From positions 1 to 17,510 of the forward strand of contig JAHHQS010000081.1 in assembly GCA_020026285.1 (NCBI GenBank): DNA of 17,510 nt, written 5' to 3'. Below the pieces are notes generated by a model that searched no databases, was not told where the DNA came from, and saw nothing but the letters and a program-made list of their open reading frames with translations. Below are positions 1 to 7,770 of the stretch, in pieces. The number at the start of each line of letters is the position of its first letter. Within the stretch, counting starts at the first letter, position 1. Both the position numbers and the translations under genes were made by a program. The stretch comes from Parabacteroides sp. GTDB taxonomy: Bacteria; Bacteroidota; Bacteroidia; Bacteroidales; Tannerellaceae.

Positions 1-353
1 CTTATGACGGTAATGAGAATACTTATGCTCTTTTAAATGCAAGAGAAACGGAATCACCATTAGCTGAAGCCGTGTTCGATGTTTGGCATTATGGACAAAG
101 TGCATACGTTCCTTCCGTTGGTCAAATGAGATTACTGTATTCTGTTAAGCATCTGATAAACCCTATTTTGGTACAACTTGGAGGGGATCCTTTATCTGAC
201 TCAGCTGATGATTGTTGGTATTGGACTAGTACTGAAGTAAAAGGTCAAGAATATCTTAAAGCCTGGCTTTATTCCACCAGTAGCGGAAGTATTCAGGAAA
301 CACCTAAATGGCAAAGTCATAAAGCCAGACCTATAATAACTCTAAATAATTAA
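1..353 (+). CDS. C-terminal part of a DUF1566/Fibrobacter-paralogous-domain-like protein (5' end outside window)
   Basis: The frame is open from the first bases of the window to a TAA at 351-353, so this is the last 116 residues of a longer gene. A GTG at position 72 could be read as a start, but the codons upstream of it are open and in keeping with the domain, so I treat it as internal. The visible part carries a W-Y-W-T-S-T-E segment, then an A-W-L-Y strand and a terminal K-A-R-P-I. This resembles the end of DUF1566 and Fibrobacter succinogenes paralogous domains, which are found in secreted or surface lipoproteins of Bacteroidetes and end in a similar A-R-P motif. No signal peptide can be seen because the N-terminus is missing. 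The gene ends 5 bases before the coupling protein gene and is probably co-transcribed with it. The molecular role is unknown and the family assignment is by motif only. Confidence 0.55.
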   Translation, partial: YDGNENTYALLNARETESPLAEAVFDVWHYGQSAYVPSVGQMRLLYSVKHLINPILVQLGGDPLSDSADDCWYWTSTEVKGQEYLKAWLYSTSSGSIQETPKWQSHKARPIITLNN

Positions 354-358
354 CCATA

Positions 359-2539
359 ATGGAAGAAAGTAAAGAACTACAGGGATTCTATAAGATTTTC
401 CGGGCGGTAATCTATGTTTCTGTCTTATTGGAATTTTTTGCCTACGCCATTGATCCTGCTGTTTTGGACAGCTGGAATGGAGTCATATACGATATCCAAA
501 GGAGAATTAAACAATGGGTTATCTATAATGATGGGCATTTGATTTATAGTAAAGTATGTACTTTTGCACTTATATGCATTACCTGCATTGGCACACGAAA
601 CAAGAAAAGCCTTGAATTTGACGCTCGCAGGATGGTCTTATATCCCTTAATTTTTGGATTCTTATTTGTAGGTTTATCTGTTTGGCTGTTTAATAACCGC
701 ATGGAAATGAGACTATATTCTCTTCCTTTGAATATTGTCTTGTACATGATATCGTCTTTGATTGGAGTTATTCTTATACACATATCCTTGGACAACATAT
801 CTAAGTTTCTCAAGGAAGGACTTCTTAAGGACCGTTTCAACTTGGAAAATGAAAGTTTCGAGCAATGTCAAGAATTCCACGAGAACAAATACAGCGTGAA
901 TATTCCTATGCGGTATTATTATAAAGGGAAGTTCCGCAAAGGCTGGGTTAATGTAGTCAATCCGTTTCGAGGAACTTGGGTTGTTGGAACTCCTGGTTCT
1001 GGTAAGACCTTTTCAATCATAGAACCTTTCATACGTCAACATTCGGCAAAAGGTTTCTCCATGGTAGTTTATGACTACAAATTCCCCACTCTAGCTACTA
1101 AGTTATATTATCACTATAAGAAGAACCAGCAGTTGGGCAAAATTCCTAAAGGCTGTAAATTCAACATCGTGAACTTTGTTGACGTGGAATATTCGAAACG
1201 AGTGAATCCGATTCAATTGAAATACATCAATAGTTTAGCAGCTGCTTCGGAAACTGCTGAGACCTTGTTGGAATCCTTGCAAAAAGGTAAAAAAGAAGGA
1301 GGTGGCGGTAGTGACCAGTTCTTCCAGACATCTGCAGTCAACTTCCTGGCTGCATGTATATATTTCTTCTGTAACTGGGAGAAAGAGCCTTATGATAAAA
1401 ATGGGAATATGCTTATTGCCGAAAAGATAGAAGATAAGCAAACCAAACGCATGGTTCCAACAGGTGTCGTTTTCAATAAAAATGGAGAAGAAGTAGAACC
1501 TGCATACTGGTTAGGTAGATACTCAGACATGCCTCACATTCTTTCCTTCCTCAATGAGAGCTATCAGACTATCTTTGAAGTCCTGGAAACAGATAATGAG
1601 GTTGCACCATTGCTTGGCCCATTCCAAACGGCAATGAAGAATAAGGCCTTTGAGCAGTTGGAAGGTATGATCGGTACATTACGTGTATACACCTCCCGAC
1701 TCGCTACAAAAGAAAGTTATTGGGTATTCCATAAAGATGGGGATGATTTTGACTTAAAGGTTTCAGATCCTCAAAGTCCAAGTTATCTTGTCATTGCCAA
1801 CGATCCGGAAATGGAAAGTATCATTGGAGCTTTGAATGCTCTGATTCTAAACCGACTTATTACTCGTGTAAATAGTGGATTGGGTAAAAATATTCCTGTA
1901 AGTATCATCGTGGACGAGTTACCAACTCTTTATTTTCACAAAATAGACCGTCTGATTGGTACAGCTCGAAGCAACAAAGTTAGTGTAACGTTAGGTTTCC
2001 AGGAACTGCCACAGCTAGAAGCCGATTACGGAAAGGTAGGTATGCAAAAAATCATTACTACTGTTGGTAATGTTGTTTCAGGTTCCGCTCGTTCTAAAGA
2101 AACCTTGGAATGGCTTTCTAGTGACATCTTTGGTAAAGTTGTACAGCTGAAGAAAGGTATTACTATAGATCGAAGTAAAACCTCGATCAACCTGAATGAA
2201 AATATGGACAGCCTTGTTCCTGCTTCAAAAATTTCTGATATGCCAACTGGATGGATTTGTGGCCAGACCGCTCGAGACTTCGTTCAAACCAAGGTCGGAG
2301 TCAATGGCTCCATGAATATCCAGGAATCTGAGGAATTCAAAACATCAAAATTCTACTGTAAGACAAACTTTGATATGGCTGAGATAAAGAAAGAGGAAGA
2401 TAGTTATATACCCCTACCCAAGTTCTACAAGTTCAAATCTCGAGAAGAAAGAGAACGAATTTTGTATAAGAATTTTGTGCAAGTTGGCGAGGATGTTAAG
2501 ACAATGATTAAAACAATTCAGCTTTATAAAGTGAAATGA
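359..2539 (+). CDS. mobC: MobC/VirD4-like type IV coupling protein of a Bacteroidales conjugative element
   Basis: This 726-residue protein is most likely the inner-membrane ATPase that brings relaxase-bound DNA to the conjugation channel. About four hydrophobic segments lie in the first 150 residues (roughly 13-31, 64-78, 92-111 and 122-144), as in the YWFCY-type N-terminus of Bacteroidales MobC proteins. The cytoplasmic part has a Walker A G-T-P-G-S-G-K-T at 210-217 and a Walker B I-I-V-D-E at 516-520, followed by a conserved glutamine region (G-F-Q-E-L, 546-550) typical of VirD4/TraG coupling proteins. The segment G-R-Y-S-D-M-P-H at 386-393 is also familiar from MobC relatives. The length fits the family and the gene looks intact. 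The start at 359 follows the previous stop by 5 bases, and a strong terminator lies just after the stop. MobA and MobB relaxase genes are not visible in the window. It could equally be named TraG/VirD4-like; in Bacteroides elements the name TraG is usually given to the VirB4-type ATPase, so MobC fits better. Confidence 0.88.
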   Translation: MEESKELQGFYKIFRAVIYVSVLLEFFAYAIDPAVLDSWNGVIYDIQRRIKQWVIYNDGHLIYSKVCTFALICITCIGTRNKKSLEFDARRMVLYPLIFGFLFVGLSVWLFNNRMEMRLYSLPLNIVLYMISSLIGVILIHISLDNISKFLKEGLLKDRFNLENESFEQCQEFHENKYSVNIPMRYYYKGKFRKGWVNVVNPFRGTWVVGTPGSGKTFSIIEPFIRQHSAKGFSMVVYDYKFPTLATKLYYHYKKNQQLGKIPKGCKFNIVNFVDVEYSKRVNPIQLKYINSLAAASETAETLLESLQKGKKEGGGGSDQFFQTSAVNFLAACIYFFCNWEKEPYDKNGNMLIAEKIEDKQTKRMVPTGVVFNKNGEEVEPAYWLGRYSDMPHILSFLNESYQTIFEVLETDNEVAPLLGPFQTAMKNKAFEQLEGMIGTLRVYTSRLATKESYWVFHKDGDDFDLKVSDPQSPSYLVIANDPEMESIIGALNALILNRLITRVNSGLGKNIPVSIIVDELPTLYFHKIDRLIGTARSNKVSVTLGFQELPQLEADYGKVGMQKIITTVGNVVSGSARSKETLEWLSSDIFGKVVQLKKGITIDRSKTSINLNENMDSLVPASKISDMPTGWICGQTARDFVQTKVGVNGSMNIQESEEFKTSKFYCKTNFDMAEIKKEEDSYIPLPKFYKFKSREERERILYKNFVQVGEDVKTMIKTIQLYKVK

Positions 2540-2551
2540 GTTTGATAATAA

Positions 2552-2588
2552 AATCTTAAAAGCCGTTTTTAATGCGGCTTTTAAGATT
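2552..2588. terminator. Bidirectional hairpin terminator between mobC and the defence operon
   Basis: The arms AATCTTAAAAGCCG (2552-2565) and CGGCTTTTAAGATT (2575-2588) are a perfect 14-bp inverted repeat around a 9-base loop. The sequence after the stem is rich in T/A on both strands (TTATTATC when read on the minus strand). It lies 12 bases after the mobC stop and 40 bases after the last minus-strand gene, so it can end both convergent transcripts. Confidence 0.85.
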
Positions 2589-2628
2589 ATAATAATTATT
2601 AAGTACAATTCCGTATCACAAACAATCT

Positions 2629-3453
2629 TTAATGATTGTCTTTTTTGAATTTATTAAATAAAGGAACTTCTCCAAAACTTAGCCAATGATTATCATCTAC
2701 GAGACCCTTATCTGATTCTAATAATTCGAATTGATCTTTCAAAGATAGACAATCAGCTTCATAATGGTAACCTGTATATCCTTTAAATTCACAAAGAGTT
2801 TCATTTATTTTTCCTTTCAAGTAGGTTAATTCATAATTATTCCTTTTATCAGTGAAAATTTCAGGAAATCGGCTTTCTAATTCCTGTTTCAACCAATTTA
2901 AAGATGTTCCCACAAGCGTAAGAGAGGTCAGTCCATATATTTCCTGATTATCTAAACTTCCTGTGATTTCTAATTTCAAATGATCGTGAAAACTTTCCTG
3001 TAATTCTTGAAATTCATAAATACAAAGCGAGGTCCTATTTTCAGAAAATTCATGATCCTGTCGCTCGACAACGTAATGGGTTTTTCTCTTGATTTCTACA
3101 GAAGTATAAAAGTCTTCACTAGGTTTCTCATTTCTATAGACTTTTACTAATTTTCGTGGTTTTTGAAAAGAGAAATCATTGAAATGGGATCCGCCAAAAG
3201 AAAATTCTAATATTATGTCTGAGTTTTCGGCTATATATTCAATTTGCTCCTTTGTACCGTTTGGGTTCAATATCGAGTAGTCTAAAGGAGGTGGCAGAAG
3301 ACGGTGCAAATTAGTGTATGGGATATCGTGTTCTGATGCGTATCCCATAGCATAAGAGAAATTAGAAATTATTTCATCTATTTCTATGCCTTTGACATAT
3401 TCTCCGATGTCTACATGATTACACCGTAATGGTCCTATTATTCCTAGTTTCAT
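2629..3453 (-). CDS. Unrecognised 274-residue protein, last gene of the operon
   Basis: I do not recognise this protein. It starts M-K-L-G-I-I-G-P-L-R-C, a hydrophobic strand plus glycines that could be the first strand of an alpha/beta fold, but no canonical nucleotide-binding glycine motif follows. The middle (about residues 75-140) is rich in charged beta-strand-like segments such as I-I-L-E-F-S-F-G-G and K-L-V-K-V-Y-R-N. No transmembrane segment or signal peptide is evident. It begins 2 bases after the stop of the 357-residue gene, so the two are almost certainly translated from one message and may act together. The shared terminator lies just downstream. The position at the end of a defence operon suggests an accessory or cargo role, which is inference only. 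Confidence 0.8.
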   Translation of the reverse strand: MKLGIIGPLRCNHVDIGEYVKGIEIDEIISNFSYAMGYASEHDIPYTNLHRLLPPPLDYSILNPNGTKEQIEYIAENSDIILEFSFGGSHFNDFSFQKPRKLVKVYRNEKPSEDFYTSVEIKRKTHYVVERQDHEFSENRTSLCIYEFQELQESFHDHLKLEITGSLDNQEIYGLTSLTLVGTSLNWLKQELESRFPEIFTDKRNNYELTYLKGKINETLCEFKGYTGYHYEADCLSLKDQFELLESDKGLVDDNHWLSFGEVPLFNKFKKDNH

Positions 3454-3455
3454 TT

Positions 3456-4529
3456 TTAAATGCGGTCAATCAATTCCATGAATTCTTCAGGTAAGGTTTC
3501 CCTAGTTCCTTCAACAATATTTTTGTATCTATAATAGATAAAAGGGAAAGTCTTTTCACGTACACTCAACGGTGGTTGGTGTGTGATTATATCCATGTCA
3601 TGTTCCTGATAAATTAAATTATAAGAACTAAACTGCCCTGCAATCTTTGAAACAGTGTCTTTACTATGATTATTAGCTAATTCGTGCATGAGTCGCTGAT
3701 ATTCATTAGTCTTAGCCCAATTATTTGAATTAGGAAGATCTGGGAAAGTAATGACAGAAATTTCCTTCAATTGATAATCATTAGAATTTTGTGCCCAAGT
3801 TATGACGAATAATCTCAAGCCAGATTGGAGTCTTAGAATTTCTTGCGACTGCCAGCGTCTAACATCATTGTCATATCTTACATGTCCCCATTGATCTTGT
3901 CTTGCATATTTACCATGAAAGAATTCATTGTTGTTATGTTTCTTAACTTCAGTCTGTTTTGCATTTTGGAATTCAATAATACCAATAGGTTGAAAGTCTT
4001 TATTAGAGACGAAACAATCTATATTTGTGGGCCAAGCTGTTCCAGCTTTTCTTAGTGCTTTATCGAAGTATGGTAAATCTTGACGCTCTCTATAAGGTTT
4101 TGTGGATTTCCATCCTTTTACAGATGCAATCCAATTAGAGAAAGCCTGATAACTATCAAATGACATATCCAAAGTACATTGATCTAAAGATTTGATAGTA
4201 TACATCCAAACAAATTCTTTCTCGTCACAATACAAAACGTAAGTAAGTGGTCTTTGGAATGTTTTGGCGAAATTAATTTTTCGTAGGAGAACATCTGAGG
4301 TTTCGAGAGTTTTAATATTCTCTAGAACAGAATTCACGTCAGAGGGTGTCTCGTCAGTATAATCTACACGAGCTCTTTCCATCATGTGTGTAACAAGATT
4401 CTGGCTATTCTCGTTACATCCTTCAATTGAGTCGAAAAACAGACCAGTTTGTTCTATCAATATCTGTTTAGCCCAATTACTAGCATCACTTCTTTCCGAA
4501 GTTTCTTTCCGATAATTAATAAATGCCAT
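3456..4529 (-). CDS. Unrecognised 357-residue protein with a possible PD-(D/E)XK-like nuclease core
   Basis: No family is recognised with certainty. A possible restriction-nuclease-like core spans about residues 150-245. It has an acidic residue ending a strand (N-I-D-C-F-V, D171), a short turn, then a hydrophobic strand ending I-I-E-F-Q-N-A-K (E186, Q188, K191). A charged K-K-H-N-N-N-E-F segment follows, and then an amphipathic helix with glutamines (Q-S-Q-E-I-L-R-L-Q) leading into a strand L-F-V-I-T-W. The D...E-x-Q/K spacing resembles PD-(D/E)XK folds in which glutamine replaces the lysine. The N-terminal 150 residues look alpha/beta and are unassigned. The gene starts 59 bases after res, and a 13-bp hairpin lies in that gap. 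It is followed after 2 bases by the 274-residue gene. It may be a second nuclease or DNA-recognition component, but this is inferred from a short motif. Confidence 0.8.
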   Translation of the reverse strand: MAFINYRKETSERSDASNWAKQILIEQTGLFFDSIEGCNENSQNLVTHMMERARVDYTDETPSDVNSVLENIKTLETSDVLLRKINFAKTFQRPLTYVLYCDEKEFVWMYTIKSLDQCTLDMSFDSYQAFSNWIASVKGWKSTKPYRERQDLPYFDKALRKAGTAWPTNIDCFVSNKDFQPIGIIEFQNAKQTEVKKHNNNEFFHGKYARQDQWGHVRYDNDVRRWQSQEILRLQSGLRLFVITWAQNSNDYQLKEISVITFPDLPNSNNWAKTNEYQRLMHELANNHSKDTVSKIAGQFSSYNLIYQEHDMDIITHQPPLSVREKTFPFIYYRYKNIVEGTRETLPEEFMELIDRI

Positions 4530-4550
4530 AATATATTTCTATTTAACATA

Positions 4551-4582
4551 TTGGCAGAATTAAATAGTATTAATTCTGCCAA
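4551..4582 (-). terminator. Intra-operon hairpin between res and the 357-residue gene
   Basis: TTGGCAGAATTAA (4551-4563) and TTAATTCTGCCAA (4570-4582) form a perfect 13-bp stem with a 6-base loop. It fills most of the 59-base gap between the res stop and the next start. On the minus strand the following bases (TATGTTAAATAG) are AT-rich but not a clear U-run, so it may be a weak or partial terminator, an mRNA-stabilising structure or a processing site rather than a full stop. I see no TAnnTTTG promoter for the downstream genes in this gap. Confidence 0.55.
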
Positions 4583-4588
4583 CATGTA

Positions 4589-7500
4589 TTATTTAATGTC
4601 TTCCATAACATTCAGCAGTTCATTATAACTATCAACCTTGTGGTATCTAACATTTTCAGTAGAAATCTCGTTGAATAGTTTTTCTGCACAACTGATTTTA
4701 GCACTCTCAATTTGTCTTAACTGCATAGAATCCATAGTACCTTTTGTTTCAGCAATGAAGTATATGTGCTTCACAGTTCCCTGTTTAAATGCAATAGCCC
4801 AGTCTGGAGAATAATTACCTACTGGAGTAGGAATATGAAAACCTTTTGGAAGTTTTGCATAAACTTCTACTTCTTCGGCAGATTCTAAACTTTTACAGAA
4901 AGCTTTTTCCTTACTTTCTTCAGCTGTACCATCAGTAAACACATAGTCTGTAATGTGTCTTTTAGCTCTTATGGCTTTGTCAAATCCTGTACTATGTTTT
5001 TCTGCAGTAAAGATTGAACTATCATACTCACCTTCAATTTGGTTGTATGAAATATGTTCAACAATCATTGTAGCCTTTTGAGCTTTAATGATATTAATTA
5101 CTTTAGTGATAAACTCTTCCGGATTTACTGCAAAAAGAATCTTTTTCTCATTGGTTAATTTGCCAAGTATACGACTGGCTGTCAATCGTGTGAGTGTTGC
5201 ACCTTTGGCAATATCACCTACTAAATCGTATGCTGTCGTACAAGCAGCTGCATTTCTCAAATTCTGTGAACGTGATGACATGTTACCAAAAGTATTTCCA
5301 CTTTTTACTTGTTCCTGAGTGATGTCATTTTCTTGCTGACCTGTGGTTACACTATATCTAACCTGAGATACATGTAAGTCTTTATTAATGACATCTACAG
5401 ACTTTTGTATTAATTCCTCACTATCAAAATCCACTGTGTATGCATACTTATGATTTATGCGTTTCCACAACTCCTGGAATTCCTTCTTATAGAAGTTATC
5501 ATTGAGAGATTCAACATGCACTGTAGTATCATGACCATTTTCAATCATATTATCCAAAGCATGCTCATCGAAGATAGATTGGATGAGTTTATGAATCGGC
5601 TCTTCCATTTCACGCAACTTCTTTGGCAAAAGTTCCAAAGTTCCTTGTGCTGCATCTTTATGATATTGTTGTGTAATCTGACCTTTAGAATCGATGTAAT
5701 CGTTATCACTAAGATATGCTATAATGCTTGCAGCCTGTTGATCATCGATAGAAATCGTATTGTCTCCAACTTTAAGCACTTTGCCTTTGAAATATTCTGT
5801 AGTTGCCAGAGAAGGTCTTTCATAAAGAACGTCTTTTGTTTCTTTCTGCAGGTCTGATACAAATGTAGCATAGCTTTCACTTGCAACCACAGTAAGTTTA
5901 TTTATTTCGTGTACAAGATCCTCACCAATAGTCTCTGCATCCATTCTGGTACCATTATTATTGACAGCCAAACGTAATCCTCGTCCAACCTCTTGTCTTT
6001 TTGCTGTAGCACTATCAGAATGTTTAAGAGTACAAATCTGGAAAACATTAGGGTTATCCCAACCTTCTCTTAATGCTGAGTGCGAAAAGATAAATCTGGT
6101 AGGTTCGTCGAAACTTAACAAACGCTCTTTATTTTTGAGAATCAAATCATATGCAGAAATATCATCAGAAATATCTGTGCCTCGTTTGATTTCACTATTT
6201 ACGCTATGTCCTTTTTTATCGATGCTGAAATAACCTCTGTGAATATCATGGGTATCAAAACGTCTCAAATACTTTTGATATTCATTGTCCTCGCCTTTAT
6301 TTCCATCGGCATCAAACAATTTTAGATGTTCTTGTAGTATATTATTATATTCTTCTTCGAAGATCTTACCGTATTCGCCAATGAGTTCTTCACCATCCTC
6401 ACCATAGACACGATATTTCGCAACTTCATCTATGAAGAATAGTGAAAGAGTCTTGATTCCTTGGTTAAATAGCGATTCTTCTTTTTCAAAGTGAGATAAG
6501 ATAGTTTCACGAATTTGAATTCTACGCATATCCTTTTCAGAGACATCACCTACTACACTTCCTGAATGCATTGTTTCACCATTAACAAATTCTATTGTTG
6601 ATGATAAAGGATCAATATTGTTTATTGTATATCCATCTTTATATTGCTGCAATTCGTTAGATGCTGCATACAAATTATCCCCCACACCGAATGTTTTGGT
6701 TTTACGAGCTACACCATTAGCCTGACGGACTTCAATTTCTAGTCTGGCCATAGGCGGTTTGTTACTTGAAATAACAATCTTTTCGAAGAATATATATCTG
6801 TCAGTTCCTCTCAAATTGTGTACTTCAAAGCCTTTGACCTGAATCTTTTTTACTAGTTTTTTATTGTAGGCATCCAAAGCATCAAGCACATAAACTTCAT
6901 TGTGGTGATTTTTATGTGTAGCCGAATAATTTATTGTGAAGAGTGGATTGAAATTCTTAATACCCGTCTGAGTTGCAGCTCCACCCATCTTTTGAGGTTC
7001 GTCCAATATGACGATTGGGCGATTGGCTTTGATAACGTCAATCGGTCTACGACTATTAAAATCGTCTCGTTTTGAATATATAATACGGCTTTCTTTATTC
7101 TTTGCACCCTCTTTCATTGATGTTGCGAAAGCCTGAGTATTAATAATCATTACGTTAATACCTGCATCACTTGAGAATTTATCTAAGGCATTCAAATCCT
7201 TACTATTATAAACAAAGAATCTTGCTTTTTTACCATAGTATTCCATGAAATGTTCTACTGTCATTTCCATGGACTTCTTAACACCTTCTCTAATCGCAAT
7301 ACTTGGAACTACTACGATAAACTTACTCCAGCCATATTGTTTATTAAGTTCGAACATGGTTTTTACATAGACGTATGTTTTACCGGTACCAGTCTCCATT
7401 TCAATATCAAGACAGCATCTACCTATATCTTTAGAAAGTTTGGCAGATTTATGAATATTCAATTCATTTTGCACTTGATTGATGTTATCCAAAATTTGCT

Positions 7501-7768
7501 GATCAGTAAGAACAATCTCAGCATTGCGATATCCAGCAGATGCCAATTGCTCTTCGGCTTCGTCAGAATTTATCACTTGTCCCATTTCATCAAAATGGAA
7601 TAATAAATCCTTAACTTCTTGTTTAGATACTACTGGTTTTGTACCTAAGTCTCTTGAATAATGAGTACTTTCATCATGCTCATCGAAAGATGGTTGACCA
7701 GAGAAAACGTTTACGACACTCTGAACAGCATCTGTCTGATATGATTGTATTTTAAAACTGAATTTCAT
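4589..7768 (-). CDS. res: Type III restriction enzyme Res subunit (SF2 helicase plus endonuclease)
   Basis: This 1059-residue protein is the ATP-dependent translocase and nuclease of a type III restriction system. It would act with a Mod subunit to cut unmodified DNA. The helicase motifs are clear: M-E-T-G-T-G-K-T (Walker A, about 124-131), V-I-L-D-E-P-Q (Walker B, D-E-P-Q at 256-259), Y-S-A-T-H (281-285), R-E-G-W-D-N-P-N (567-574) and R-Q-E-V-G-R-G-L-R-L (591-600). The C-terminal nuclease shows S-P-D-W (987-990) and A-E-T-K (1006-1009), the PD...ExK pair expected of Res proteins. It is somewhat longer than well-known enzymes such as EcoP15I Res, with extra sequence between the helicase and the nuclease. 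It starts 2 bases after the stop of the proximal mod gene, indicating coupled translation. No disruption is seen, so it should be active. Confidence 0.95.
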   Translation of the reverse strand: MKFSFKIQSYQTDAVQSVVNVFSGQPSFDEHDESTHYSRDLGTKPVVSKQEVKDLLFHFDEMGQVINSDEAEEQLASAGYRNAEIVLTDQQILDNINQVQNELNIHKSAKLSKDIGRCCLDIEMETGTGKTYVYVKTMFELNKQYGWSKFIVVVPSIAIREGVKKSMEMTVEHFMEYYGKKARFFVYNSKDLNALDKFSSDAGINVMIINTQAFATSMKEGAKNKESRIIYSKRDDFNSRRPIDVIKANRPIVILDEPQKMGGAATQTGIKNFNPLFTINYSATHKNHHNEVYVLDALDAYNKKLVKKIQVKGFEVHNLRGTDRYIFFEKIVISSNKPPMARLEIEVRQANGVARKTKTFGVGDNLYAASNELQQYKDGYTINNIDPLSSTIEFVNGETMHSGSVVGDVSEKDMRRIQIRETILSHFEKEESLFNQGIKTLSLFFIDEVAKYRVYGEDGEELIGEYGKIFEEEYNNILQEHLKLFDADGNKGEDNEYQKYLRRFDTHDIHRGYFSIDKKGHSVNSEIKRGTDISDDISAYDLILKNKERLLSFDEPTRFIFSHSALREGWDNPNVFQICTLKHSDSATAKRQEVGRGLRLAVNNNGTRMDAETIGEDLVHEINKLTVVASESYATFVSDLQKETKDVLYERPSLATTEYFKGKVLKVGDNTISIDDQQAASIIAYLSDNDYIDSKGQITQQYHKDAAQGTLELLPKKLREMEEPIHKLIQSIFDEHALDNMIENGHDTTVHVESLNDNFYKKEFQELWKRINHKYAYTVDFDSEELIQKSVDVINKDLHVSQVRYSVTTGQQENDITQEQVKSGNTFGNMSSRSQNLRNAAACTTAYDLVGDIAKGATLTRLTASRILGKLTNEKKILFAVNPEEFITKVINIIKAQKATMIVEHISYNQIEGEYDSSIFTAEKHSTGFDKAIRAKRHITDYVFTDGTAEESKEKAFCKSLESAEEVEVYAKLPKGFHIPTPVGNYSPDWAIAFKQGTVKHIYFIAETKGTMDSMQLRQIESAKISCAEKLFNEISTENVRYHKVDSYNELLNVMEDIK

Positions 7769-7770
7769 AA

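Noticed and set aside
5450..5857. Opposite-strand open frames inside res, the helicase and the mods
   Set aside because: They lie wholly within well-supported genes, have low-quality composition and show no recognisable domains. The same holds for the frames at 7250-7603 and 14087-14629.
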